From Nocardioides sp. AX2bis (GTDB taxonomy: Bacteria > Actinomycetota > Actinomycetes > Propionibacteriales > Nocardioidaceae): DNA of 64,000 nucleotides. Positions 1 to 9,391 of the stretch are shown piece by piece. The stretch spans positions 3,407,543 through 3,471,542 of the forward strand of contig NZ_LR733215.1 of assembly GCF_902506435.1 (NCBI RefSeq), in the 5' to 3' direction. A program made the position numbers and the translations under genes. Each line of letters opens with the position of its first letter. The stretch's first letter is position 1. The notes under the pieces are model-generated. The model was given only the letters and a program-made list of their open reading frames with translations, had not been told where the DNA came from and did no database searches.

Positions 1-237
1 GTGCTCGACGGGCTGCCCGACGACGACTTCGCGATCGCCAGCTCGGCCAACTCCACGATCCGGGAGTTCGGGGTGGCCTTCGGGATCGCCCTGCTCACGG
101 CGGTCTTCCTCGGCAACGGCGGTGAGATCAGCCCCACCGGCTACGACGGCGCGGCCGGCCCGGCGCTGCTCACCGGGGCCGCGGCGGTCGGGCTCGCGAC
201 CCTCGCGGCCCTCCTGGCTCCCCGCCGGGCCCGCTGA
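1..237 (+). CDS. MFS drug-efflux-type transporter, C-terminal end (partial)
   Basis: Only the last 78 codons are in the window and the frame is open at base 1, so the GTG there is probably internal. The fragment has the conserved stretch SSANSTIREFGVAFGIAL, which resembles a late helix of DHA2/EmrB-QacA 14-helix proton antiporters, then a short loop and a final hydrophobic helix ending in a basic PRRAR tail. Family members export drugs or metabolites across the cytoplasmic membrane. The substrate cannot be judged. It converges on the small regulator gene ending at 259. Confidence 0.75.
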   Translation: MLDGLPDDDFAIASSANSTIREFGVAFGIALLTAVFLGNGGEISPTGYDGAAGPALLTGAAAVGLATLAALLAPRRAR

Positions 238-258
238 GGCCGGTGGGTCGGCGCCGGC

Positions 259-600
259 TCAGCCGGCCGGCAGCCCGTCGACCTCGCGCAGCAGGTCGTC
301 CACCCGGGCCCGGACGTGGTCGAGGTCCTGGCCGAGGTCCCGCACCAGCCCGGAGACCTCCGCGACGTCGACGTGGGTGGCGCACAGCAGCAGCGCGGGC
401 GACGTCCCGAGCGCGACCGCCAGGGTGTCGATCTCGACCAGCGTCCAGGGTGTCGTGCCCTCGCGGCGCTCGCGGATCTGCGCCGGGGTGACATCGAGCG
501 CCCGGGCCGCGGCGGCGTCGTCCCACGCGTGGCGCTCCAGGTGGGCGCGGACGTTCGTAGCGACCTGGCGTGTCAGTGAGTGCTCAACCACTGACCGCAC
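259..600 (-). CDS. Small XRE-like helix-turn-helix protein
   Basis: About 113 residues. The middle holds a helix-turn-helix of Xre/Cro type: an AAARALDVTPAQI recognition region, a basic RERREG turn and the ending VEIDTLAVALGTSPALLL, the usual last helices of an XRE domain. The C-terminus is a charged amphipathic stretch (VRDLGQDLDHVRARVDDLL) that may be a short coiled coil. GTG starts at 600 and 591 are both possible and neither has a clear Shine-Dalgarno sequence. The frame runs further upstream but would enter the ABC-F gene. It lies just downstream of that gene on the same strand. Target genes are unknown. Confidence 0.65.
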   Translation of the reverse strand: MRSVVEHSLTRQVATNVRAHLERHAWDDAAAARALDVTPAQIRERREGTTPWTLVEIDTLAVALGTSPALLLCATHVDVAEVSGLVRDLGQDLDHVRARVDDLLREVDGLPAG

Positions 601-634
601 AGTAGTAGGAGGCTGCCCACCCCCCCACGACCCC

Positions 635-2272
<1,638 letters not shown>

Positions 2273-2310
2273 CGCTGGAGCCTAGGCCGCGGTGCTGCCA
2301 CCATGGCCGG

Positions 2311-2955
2311 GTGGTGCGCGACGGTGCGGGCTGGTGGACCGAGCAGGTGGTGCCGCGCCTGGTCGACGCCTCGCTCTCGGCCGCCCCGGTCGGCCGCCTC
2401 CGGGCCCGCGCCTGCGCCGGGCTGCACGGCCGTGTCCTGGAGATCGGGTTCGGCAGCGGGCTCAACCTCCCCCACCTCCCCGCCGCCGTCACCGCGCTGG
2501 ACGCCGTCGAGCCCGCCGACCTGGCGTGGGAGCGGTCGGCCGGCAGACGGGCGGCGGCGCCGCTCGAGGTGGCTCGCACCGGTCTCGACGGCGAGCGGCT
2601 CGCGGCGCCGGACGGGTCGTACGACGCCGTGCTGTGCACCTTCACGCTCTGCACCGTCCCGGACCCCGCCCGGGCCCTGGCCGAGGCGCGGCGGGTGCTG
2701 CGGCCCGGCGGCGCCCTGCACCTGCTCGAGCACGGCCTGGCGCCGGGGCGACGGGTACGGGGCTGGCAGCGGCGCCTCGAGCCGCTGCAGGGACGAGCCT
2801 TCGGCGGGTGCCACCTGACCCGGGACGTGCTCGCGCTGGTCCGGGCCGCGGGGCTCGTCCCCGACCTCGTTCACCAGGCCTACGTGGCGACGGGCCCGGC
2901 GCGGCCCTGGTCGTACGTGACCGTGGTCCGCGCCGCTCGCGACGCGGTGGCCTGA
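2311..2955 (+). CDS. Class I SAM-dependent methyltransferase
   Basis: 214 residues. Motif I VLEIGFGSGLNLPHL (about residues 42-56) is the SAM-binding glycine loop. The acidic segment ALDAVEPADL follows, then YDAVLCTFTLCTVPDPARAL and the post-motif VLRPGGALHLLEHG. The pattern resembles the METTL7/UbiE-like group of small soluble methyltransferases. The substrate is unknown. GTG codons at 2311 and 2314 are both possible starts. It is divergent from the ABC-F gene, with 38 bp between the starts, so a shared promoter region is likely. No pathway partner is adjacent. Confidence 0.85.
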   Translation: MVRDGAGWWTEQVVPRLVDASLSAAPVGRLRARACAGLHGRVLEIGFGSGLNLPHLPAAVTALDAVEPADLAWERSAGRRAAAPLEVARTGLDGERLAAPDGSYDAVLCTFTLCTVPDPARALAEARRVLRPGGALHLLEHGLAPGRRVRGWQRRLEPLQGRAFGGCHLTRDVLALVRAAGLVPDLVHQAYVATGPARPWSYVTVVRAARDAVA

Positions 2956-3019
2956 GGCCCGGGAACCGGGTCTTCGCAAAAGTCCTCGGGCCGGGCCGGG
3001 CCCCGTCTAGGGTGCGAGA

Positions 3020-5152
3020 ATGCCGTCCGGTCCGCCCACCGCTGGGCGTCAACGGACCCATCTGGTCGTCGCCGGCGTCCTCGCGATCGCCCTGGCCCTC
3101 ACCTTCACGCTGCTGCTCACGTCCTCCCTCGACCAGGGGGCCCGCGCGACGACGTCCGCGGTCGGCCTCCTGCTGACCGGGCTGCTCGCCACGTCCAGCT
3201 CCGCCGTGCGCGCCCGGTGGTCGACCGGGGGGCGGCGGCGTGCCTGGCGGCTGCTCGCGCTCGCCGGCCTGGTGGCGATCAGCGGCAACGTCCTCGGGGC
3301 GGCGCTCGATTCCGGGCCCGCGCTCGGCCTCCCGTTCGCCCCCAGCGACGTCGCCATCGCGCTCGCCCTGATGACCTCGATCGCGAGCCTGACCTACTTC
3401 ACCCAGGTCACCCGCAGCCGCGTCGACCTCGCCGTGATGGCCCTGGACGGGCTGATCCTCGGCTCCGCGGTGCTGATGATCGCGGCCACCGTGGTCTACG
3501 ACCAGCTCAAGGCCGACGTCGGGGCGGACGAGGTGCTGTCCCGGGTCGTCATCCCGTTGCTCGACGTGGTGCTGGCCACGGTCGCGCTGATCCTGCTGCG
3601 TCGCACCCGCGGCCCGGACCGGTTCGCGCTCGGCCTGGTGGCCGCGGGGTTCATCGTCTACACGATGACCGACCTCGGCTACGCGGTCCGCCAGGCCGAG
3701 GACGGCACGTTCGCCTTCGGCACGCCGCTGGACCTGGGCTGGATGGTCGGCTACCTGCTCCTCGCCCTGGCCGCCTGGTGGCCCACCGGCACGAGGGAGG
3801 TGCCCCGCGAGGAGGGCGTCGCGGGCGCGGAGGACTGGGACACCGCCGTCGTGTTCGGCGTGCTCCTGGTCGCGGTCATGGTCGAGGTGACCGGCGAGGG
3901 CGGCGAGGGGCTGTTCAGCATCGAGGCCGCCCTCTGGCTGTTCCTGATCGGGGGCGCCGGGCTGCGCCAGGGCCTGATCGCCCGCGACAACCGCCACCTG
4001 CGGCGCAACCTCGAGGACGACGTCCGTGAGCGCACCGCCGACCTGCGCCAGATGGGCCGCGAGACCGAGGTGCTGCTGTCCTCGGTCGCCGACGGGATCT
4101 ACGGCGTGGACACCGAGGGGCGGGTCACCTTCGTCAACCCCTCCGGCGCCACCATGCTCGGCTACGCCGTCGAGGACCTCACCGGCCGCCCCGCCCACGA
4201 GCTCTTCCACGCGCCCGCCGAGGACGGGATCCCGTTCCCCGCCGCGGACTGCTACATCGCCGAGGCCGTGCGCGAGCGGGTCGTCAGCAACGGCGAGGAG
4301 GACCTCTACGTCCGCGCCGACGGCGGGACGTTCCCGGTCGAGATCACCGCCAGCCCGCTGGTCGACACCGAGACCGGCGAGGTCCGTGGCGGGGTCGTGG
4401 TGTTCCGCGACGTCACGCAGCGCCGCGAGGTCGACCGGATGAAGAACGAGTTCCTCTCGGTGGTCAGCCACGAGCTGCGTACCCCGCTGACCTCGATCCG
4501 GGGCTCCCTCGGCCTGCTCGCGGGCGGCGTGCTCGGGGAGCTGCCCGAGCCCGCCGGGGCCATGGTCAACCGGGCGCTGATGAGCTCGGAGCGGCTGACC
4601 CGGATGATCAACGACATCCTCGACCTCGAGCGGATCGAGTCCGGCAGCCTGGCCCTCGAGGTGCTCCCGCACGACGTCGACGACCTGCTGGCCATCGCCG
4701 ACCGCGAGATGGCCGGCCTGGCCGCCAGCCGGGAGGTACGCCTGGTGCGCACCGCCGGCTGCCCGGCCCGGGTGCTGGCCGACCACGACCGGATCGTGCA
4801 GTCGCTGACCAACCTGATCGGCAACGCGGTCAAGTTCTCCGACCCCGGTTCGGTCGTCGAGCTCGGCGCCGTCCAGGACGGCGACTCCATCGTGATGCGG
4901 GTGCGCGACCACGGCCGCGGCATCCCGGCCGACCGGATGGAGAGCATCTTCGACCGGTTCGAGCAGGTCGACTCCTCCGACATCCGCCAGCAGGGCGGCT
5001 CCGGGCTCGGCCTGGCGATCTGTCGCGGGATCGTCGAGCGACACGGTGGCCGCGTGTGGCTGGAGAGCGAGCTGGGCGTCGGCACCACCGCCTCGCTGTC
5101 CCTGCAGGCCGCGCCGGCGGCCTCGCACGCGGGAGACGCCGCGACCGCGTGA
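3020..5152 (+). CDS. Membrane-bound PAS sensor histidine kinase
   Basis: 710 residues. About seven to eight hydrophobic segments between residues 12 and 320 form an integral membrane input module. A helical linker (DDVRERTADLRQM) leads to a PAS domain at about 350-470, then the HisKA dimerisation domain with H-box SVVSHELRTPL (phospho-acceptor His484). The HATPase domain shows the N-box NLIGNAVKFS, G1 DHGRGIP and G2 GGSGLGLAICRGIV. It should autophosphorylate and pass phosphate to a receiver. The nearest candidate is the stand-alone receiver at 6410, on the same strand three genes downstream. The signal sensed is unknown. The membrane module resembles those of actinobacterial signalling proteins rather than a named sensor. 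Confidence 0.9.
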   Translation: MPSGPPTAGRQRTHLVVAGVLAIALALTFTLLLTSSLDQGARATTSAVGLLLTGLLATSSSAVRARWSTGGRRRAWRLLALAGLVAISGNVLGAALDSGPALGLPFAPSDVAIALALMTSIASLTYFTQVTRSRVDLAVMALDGLILGSAVLMIAATVVYDQLKADVGADEVLSRVVIPLLDVVLATVALILLRRTRGPDRFALGLVAAGFIVYTMTDLGYAVRQAEDGTFAFGTPLDLGWMVGYLLLALAAWWPTGTREVPREEGVAGAEDWDTAVVFGVLLVAVMVEVTGEGGEGLFSIEAALWLFLIGGAGLRQGLIARDNRHLRRNLEDDVRERTADLRQMGRETEVLLSSVADGIYGVDTEGRVTFVNPSGATMLGYAVEDLTGRPAHELFHAPAEDGIPFPAADCYIAEAVRERVVSNGEEDLYVRADGGTFPVEITASPLVDTETGEVRGGVVVFRDVTQRREVDRMKNEFLSVVSHELRTPLTSIRGSLGLLAGGVLGELPEPAGAMVNRALMSSERLTRMINDILDLERIESGSLALEVLPHDVDDLLAIADREMAGLAASREVRLVRTAGCPARVLADHDRIVQSLTNLIGNAVKFSDPGSVVELGAVQDGDSIVMRVRDHGRGIPADRMESIFDRFEQVDSSDIRQQGGSGLGLAICRGIVERHGGRVWLESELGVGTTASLSLQAAPAASHAGDAATA

Positions 5153-5233
5153 GTCCTGTCCACGAGACTCTGGCAGTCTCACCCCGCCGGGCCCGACCGT
5201 GTCCGGCCCCCTCGTCCCCCTCGGGAGTGCTCC

Positions 5234-5752
5234 TTGTCCAGCGTCACCCCTCCTGCCGGCCGTGCTGCCGCCGGGCCTCGCATCACCGTGCGCACCGGCA
5301 GCGGCACCGGGCGTACCCGGCTCTCGGCCTTCGACGCCGCCCTGCGTGAGGCGGGCGTGGCCGACCTCAACCTGGTGACGCTCTCCTCGGTGATCCCCGA
5401 GCGCAGCACGGTCGTGCAGGCGCACGAGCCGCTCGGCGCCGACCACGGCGACCGGCTGTGGTGCGTGCTGGCCAGCGACGGCGCCGAGCAGCACGGCGAG
5501 GTCGTCTGGGCGGGCCTGGGGTGGGCGGTCGACCGGCGCACCACGGGCGGCGTCTTCGTGGAGCACCACAGCGGCAGCGAGGAGGCCCTGCGCGCGCAGA
5601 TCGCGCTCAGCCTGGAGGACCTCTGCGCCTCCCGCGGGTGGCACGACGTCGAGACCGGGACCGCGGTGGCCAGCGCCCACTGCATCGACGACCCCGTGTG
5701 CGCCGTCGCCGTCGCGGCCTACGAGGTCCAGGGCTGGGGGCGTCGTGGCTGA
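5234..5752 (+). CDS. Pyruvoyl-dependent arginine decarboxylase
   Basis: 172 residues resembling PvlArgDC, which converts arginine to agmatine and CO2 using a pyruvoyl group made by self-cleavage. The family core is visible: GSGTGRTRLSAFDAALREAG followed by LNLVTLSSVIPE. The Ser51-Ser52 pair is the expected self-processing site, which would yield a small beta chain and a larger alpha chain with N-terminal pyruvate. Start TTG 5234 is preferred because GGGAG lies six bases upstream. The 3' end overlaps the acetyltransferase gene by 8 bp, implying translational coupling. The family is best known from archaea and some bacteria. Substrate specificity (arginine or another amino acid) is not proven by sequence. 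Confidence 0.85.
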   Translation: MSSVTPPAGRAAAGPRITVRTGSGTGRTRLSAFDAALREAGVADLNLVTLSSVIPERSTVVQAHEPLGADHGDRLWCVLASDGAEQHGEVVWAGLGWAVDRRTTGGVFVEHHSGSEEALRAQIALSLEDLCASRGWHDVETGTAVASAHCIDDPVCAVAVAAYEVQGWGRRG

Positions 5753-6326
5753 GCGGACGATCTCGGGCCAGCGGATCAGCATCGCGGTCGAGCGGGCGAT
5801 GGACGAGGCCGTCACCGAGCGGTTCTGGCGGCTCTACCTCGAGACCTTCGCCCCGATGGCCGTGGTCGCCGTCGCCCGGCAGGTCCTGCACCGCGAGGAG
5901 TTCGTGGAGGAGATGGCCGACCCGCGGGTGATGAAGTACGTCGCCCGCGACGACGCGGGCGAGGTCGTCGGCCTCACCACGCTGACCCGCGACCTCGAGA
6001 CGGTGCCGTGGATCAGCCCGCAGTACTTCGCGGCGCGCTACCCCGAGCACGCCGCACGCGACGCCGTGTTCTACCTCGGCTTCACCCTCGTCACGCCCGA
6101 CCAGCGGCGCTCGAGGGTCTTCCAGAGCATGATCGAGGAGGTCATCGAGCACGTCCGCGACGCCCGCGGGGTGTGCGGGTGGGACGTCTGCGCCTACAAC
6201 GAGCGGGTCCTGGGCTTCTCGACCATGATCACCGCGCTCCTGCACCACCACGCCGACTGCACCGTCGAGGCGGTCGACACCCAGCTCTACTCCGCGGTCG
6301 AGATGCACGGACCACGACTGACCTAG
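5745..6326 (+). CDS. GNAT-like N-acetyltransferase coupled to the decarboxylase
   Basis: 193 residues. It looks like a divergent GNAT protein: a beta-strand stretch VVGLTTLTRDLETVPWISP, then FYLGFTLVTPDQRRSRVFQSMI, where the glycine/arginine-containing loop would correspond to the acetyl-CoA site, then a helix and a C-terminal substrate lobe. It begins with GTG inside the end of the decarboxylase gene. This overlap suggests it acts on the decarboxylase product, for example acetylation of agmatine or a derived amine. That role is inference from context only. The acetyl-CoA motif is weaker than in textbook GNATs, so another acyl transfer is possible. Confidence 0.65.
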   Translation: MAERTISGQRISIAVERAMDEAVTERFWRLYLETFAPMAVVAVARQVLHREEFVEEMADPRVMKYVARDDAGEVVGLTTLTRDLETVPWISPQYFAARYPEHAARDAVFYLGFTLVTPDQRRSRVFQSMIEEVIEHVRDARGVCGWDVCAYNERVLGFSTMITALLHHHADCTVEAVDTQLYSAVEMHGPRLT

Positions 6327-6409
6327 GTCCCGGGCGGGGCAACGGCCCCCGGGGGGTATCCTCGGCGCAGCAGCCACCCCGGGTCTGCCCGGGGCACTTG
6401 GAGGACGCG

Positions 6410-6793
6410 ATGCCGACCGTGCTCGTGGTGGACGACGACGAGGACGTGCGCGTCGTGACGTCGATCTCGCTGGCCCGGGTCGGCGGCTGGAACGTCCTGG
6501 AGGCCGCCCGTGGGCGCGAGGCGATCGACATCGCGCGCGACCAGCAGCCCGACGCCATCCTGCTCGACCTGATGATGCCCGACATGGACGGCATCACGAC
6601 CTTCGGCCACCTGCAGGACGACCCGGCCACGCGCGACATCCAGGTCATCCTGCTGACCGCGAAGAGCCGGGTCGGGCCTCGTCAGCCGTGGGACGGCCTG
6701 GCCGTGGCCGGGGTGCTGTCCAAGCCGTTCAGCCCGATGGACCTGCCGGGACAGGTCGCCGCGCTGCTCGGGTGGGAGATCCCGCGGCCCTGA
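6410..6793 (+). CDS. Stand-alone CheY-like response regulator receiver
   Basis: 127 residues, a single receiver domain with no output domain. The acidic pocket is VVDDDED (residues 7-13), the phospho-acceptor is Asp53 in LLDLMMPD, the switch Thr83 is in ILLTAKS and the conserved Lys105 is in SKPF. ATG 6410 has GGAGG six bases upstream. Single-domain receivers act by protein-protein contact or as phosphorelay shuttles. The likely partner is the histidine kinase at 3020, although no HPt or second regulator is present between them. An upstream TATCCT at 6357-6362 could be a promoter -10 element for this gene. Confidence 0.88.
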   Translation: MPTVLVVDDDEDVRVVTSISLARVGGWNVLEAARGREAIDIARDQQPDAILLDLMMPDMDGITTFGHLQDDPATRDIQVILLTAKSRVGPRQPWDGLAVAGVLSKPFSPMDLPGQVAALLGWEIPRP

Positions 6794-6828
6794 ACGGCGG
6801 GTGCCCCACCGTCTCCTAGGCTTCCACC

Positions 6829-7503
6829 GTGCCGACCCTCACCGCTGCCCTGCTGACCGCTGCCGCGGGCGGGGGTGAGGACCCCGCCGAGCTCGGCGGG
6901 GTCGCCGGGTGGGCCGTGGACGTGATGGAGCAGCTCGGCGCCTTCGGGGCCGGGCTGCTGATCGCCCTGGAGAACCTCTTCCCCCCGCTGCCCAGCGAGC
7001 TGATCCTGCCGGTTGCGGGGTTCACCGCCAGCCAGGGCTCGCTGTCGCTGACCGGTGCCATCGCCTGGACCACGGTCGGCTCGCTGGCCGGCGCACTGGT
7101 CCTGTACTGGCTCGGCGCCGCGCTCGGCCGGGACCGCACCTTCGCGATCTGGCAGCGGCTGCCGCTGGTCGACGACCACGACTTCCTGCGCACGGAGGCG
7201 TGGTTCGCCCGGCACGGGCGGTGGGCGGTCTTCCTGGGTCGGATGATCCCCATCTTCCGCAGCCTGATCTCGGTCCCGGCCGGGGTCGAGCGGATGCCCC
7301 TGCCCCTCTTCGTCGTGCTGACGACGCTGGGCAGCCTGATCTGGAACACCACGTTCATCCTCGCCGGCTACCTGCTCGGCGAGCAGTGGTACCGCGTCGA
7401 GCCCGTCGTCGGCTGGCTCCAGCGCATCGTGATCGTCGTGGTGGTGCTCGCCGCGATCGTGTGGGTGGTCAAGCGGCTGCGCCGTCCGATGACCCCCGCC
7501 TGA
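6829..7503 (+). CDS. DedA/SNARE-associated family membrane protein
   Basis: 224 residues, polytopic. The DedA signatures are visible: ENLFPPLPSELILPVAGF near residue 50, with the Pro/Glu re-entrant motif, and FLGRMIPIFRSLISVPAG near 140, with its essential arginines. DedA proteins flip lipids such as undecaprenyl phosphate or phosphatidylethanolamine across the membrane and support proton-motive-force homeostasis. A GTG start lies 35 bp after the receiver gene. Its 3' end overlaps by about 35 bp, on the opposite strand, the end of the PepSY gene. Confidence 0.88.
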   Translation: MPTLTAALLTAAAGGGEDPAELGGVAGWAVDVMEQLGAFGAGLLIALENLFPPLPSELILPVAGFTASQGSLSLTGAIAWTTVGSLAGALVLYWLGAALGRDRTFAIWQRLPLVDDHDFLRTEAWFARHGRWAVFLGRMIPIFRSLISVPAGVERMPLPLFVVLTTLGSLIWNTTFILAGYLLGEQWYRVEPVVGWLQRIVIVVVVLAAIVWVVKRLRRPMTPA

Positions 7504-8995
7504 CGCGCGCACCCAGCCCGACCGCCACGTCGAGGACCAGGAACCCCAGCAGGCTGACGCCCAGGACCGGCAGGGCCCACCCCACGGCCACCGCGGCGAC
7601 CACCAGGACACCGGTCGCCACCGGTGGCAGGGAGCGCCAGGCGCCGCGGCGTACGGGCCGGCCCATCCGCAGCAGGTGGCCCCGCGTGGGCCGCCGCTGC
7701 CACCACATCCGGTAGCCGGTGACGATCATCGCGACCAGGACGCCGGCCAGCACGAGGAGCGCGACCTGGCTGACCCAGCCGAGCAGCAGGCCCATGTGCA
7801 GGTCGATGCCCCAGCGCGCCAGCTTGGCCGCGACCGGGTAGTCGTCGAAGCGGACCACGTCGGCGACCTCGCCCGAGGCCGGGTCGATCGCGGCCGCGTC
7901 GGCCTGCGTCGGCCAGGACTTGTCGAGCTCCTGCACCACGTAGGTGCCGGTGGCCGTGGTCGGGCCGGCGACCTCGAGCGGGCCGACCAGGTCGACGGCG
8001 CGGGCCGCGTCCACCGCGGCCTGGTAGCCGACGCCGGGGGAGTCGTCGAGCGGGGCCGCCCCGGCCTCCGCCGCCGCGCCGTGGCCCTCGTGGCCCTCGT
8101 GGCCCTCGTGGCCCTCGTGTCCCTCGGGGTCGGCCTGGGCGGCGCCGAGGTCGGCCACCACCTGCGGGGTGTCCCAGCTCAGCGCGCCGCGCAGCTCGGT
8201 GACGTGGGCGCCGGCGTAGGTCGACCAGGTCAGGCCGGTGGCCGCGAGCATCGCGAAGCCCAGGAAGGCCCAGGTGCCCAGCGCGCCGTGCCAGGACCGG
8301 GTACGCCGGCGGGCGCTGCCGTCGCGCCGCGGCCGCAGCCGGGAGCCGTCACGGCGCCCGGTCCACCAGAGCAGCAGCCCGGCCAGGGCGATCACCCCCA
8401 GCCACGAGGCCGCCAGCTCGGAGTAGAGCCGCCCGGGCTCGCCGAGGTGCAGGTGGCGGTGCAGCTCGCTGATCCAGGTGCGCACCGGCAGGGAGCCGGA
8501 GGACCCGTACGCCGTCTCCTCGCCCAGCACCTCGCCGCCGACCGGGTCGACGAAGACGGCCAGGCTGCGGCTCTCGGCCGTCTCGCCGGCGTCCAGCAGG
8601 ACGCGGGTGGTGGCTCCCTCGCCGTCGGCCGGGCGGACGGCGAGCAGCGGCAGGTCGGGCTCGGCCTCCCGGGCGGCCGCCACCTGCTCGTCCAGGGGCA
8701 GGGCGGGTCCGCGTGCGTCGGTGGTGAGCACGTCGGAGTACGCGACGCGCTCGATCTGGGGGCTCACGGCGTAGAGGCCGCCGCTGACCGCGGCGACCAG
8801 CAGGAACGGGGCCACCAGCAGGGCGGCGTAGAAGTGCAGGCGGAGCAGCAGGGGCCGCAGGCTGCGGCGCGGGGCGGGGCCCGGGGCCGGTCCGGGCGCG
8901 GGCTCCGCCCCCTCGTCTCCCCCGCACCCCCCGTCGTCCGCGATGTCGTCCTGCTCCTGGCCCGTGTCGGGCTGGCCGTGGTCCTGGTGGCCCAC
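7469..8995 (-). CDS. PepSY-associated transmembrane protein (start uncertain)
   Basis: The core matches PepSY_TM proteins (PiuB/DUF2318-like redox or siderophore-iron membrane proteins): first helix LRLHFYAALLVAPFLL, a PepSY-like external region, ISELHRHLHLGEPGRLY, a long second helix LGVIALAGLLLWWTG, SWHGALGTWAFLGF, and a final helix pair IDLHMGLLLGWVSQVALLV. Conserved helix histidines could bind haem. The external loop carries a GHE repeat encoded at 8081-8125. The only canonical start near the first helix is GTG 8995 (508 residues), which adds about 40 unlikely residues and overlaps the divergent DoxX gene. The true start may lie near 8905. The substrate is unknown; iron or copper reduction is a reasonable guess. 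Confidence 0.72.
   Translation of the reverse strand: MGHQDHGQPDTGQEQDDIADDGGCGGDEGAEPAPGPAPGPAPRRSLRPLLLRLHFYAALLVAPFLLVAAVSGGLYAVSPQIERVAYSDVLTTDARGPALPLDEQVAAAREAEPDLPLLAVRPADGEGATTRVLLDAGETAESRSLAVFVDPVGGEVLGEETAYGSSGSLPVRTWISELHRHLHLGEPGRLYSELAASWLGVIALAGLLLWWTGRRDGSRLRPRRDGSARRRTRSWHGALGTWAFLGFAMLAATGLTWSTYAGAHVTELRGALSWDTPQVVADLGAAQADPEGHEGHEGHEGHEGHGAAAEAGAAPLDDSPGVGYQAAVDAARAVDLVGPLEVAGPTTATGTYVVQELDKSWPTQADAAAIDPASGEVADVVRFDDYPVAAKLARWGIDLHMGLLLGWVSQVALLVLAGVLVAMIVTGYRMWWQRRPTRGHLLRMGRPVRRGAWRSLPPVATGVLVVAAVAVGWALPVLGVSLLGFLVLDVAVGLGARVRRGSSDGAAA
8081..8125 (-). repeat. 9-bp tandem repeat encoding GHE units
   Basis: Five consecutive 9-bp units (GTGGCCCTC on the + strand, the last one GTGTCCCTC) inside the PepSY gene. 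On the coding strand they give repeated Gly-His-Glu, in the loop predicted to lie outside the membrane. The array can expand or contract in frame, and the His/Glu pattern suggests metal binding. Confidence 0.9.
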
Positions 8996-9391
8996 GGCTG
9001 GCAGAAGTGGTCCACGAACAGCCTGGCCAGCACCGCCGACGGGTTCGCCGCGATGGGGGTCCCGCTGCCGGGGGTCTCGGCCACCGTGGCCGCGGGCGTC
9101 GAGCTCGGCGGCGGCCTGCTGCTCCTGCTGGGCCTGCTGACCCCGGTCGCGGGCGTGCTGGTGGCGGCGGTGATGGCCGGGGCGTGGTGGTTCGCCCACC
9201 GCGGGGCCGGGGTGCTGGCCAGCGACGGTGGTGGCGAGCTGGTCGCCGTGATCGGGCTGCTCGCCCTGGTCCTGGCGGCGGTCGGCCCGGGCCGGCTCTC
9301 GTTGGACGCGCTCCTCGGTCGCGGTCGCGCGGTCAGCCCGGCCGGTGCGCCAGCAGCTCGCCCAGCCGCGGACGCACGCCCCAGGTCCTGA
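8834..9391 (+). CDS. DoxX family membrane protein (start uncertain)
   Basis: The conserved core runs from RDVVLLLARVGLAVVLVAHG (first helix, ending in the typical HGWQKW) through GFAAMGVPLPGVSATVA and the helices VELGGGLLLLLGLLTPVAG and AGAWWFAHRG to a final helix AVIGLLALVLAAVGPG. DoxX proteins are small four-helix membrane proteins linked to redox and sulfur stress. No ATG, GTG or TTG lies just before the first helix. GTG 8834 gives 185 residues but overlaps the divergent PepSY gene, while GTG 8978 would cut the helix. The low-complexity C-terminal tail (SPAGAPAARPAADARPRS) overlaps the end of the convergent methyltransferase gene. Confidence 0.7.
   Translation: MQAEQQGPQAAARGGARGRSGRGLRPLVSPAPPVVRDVVLLLARVGLAVVLVAHGWQKWSTNSLASTADGFAAMGVPLPGVSATVAAGVELGGGLLLLLGLLTPVAGVLVAAVMAGAWWFAHRGAGVLASDGGGELVAVIGLLALVLAAVGPGRLSLDALLGRGRAVSPAGAPAARPAADARPRS

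Noticed and set aside
1-237. GTG at base 1 as a real gene start
   Set aside because: The sequence resembles the last helices of a 14-helix transporter, so the gene begins outside the window.
2642-5815. 1057-codon minus-strand frame opposite the histidine kinase and decarboxylase
   Set aside because: Shadow frame; the real genes have complete motifs on the + strand.
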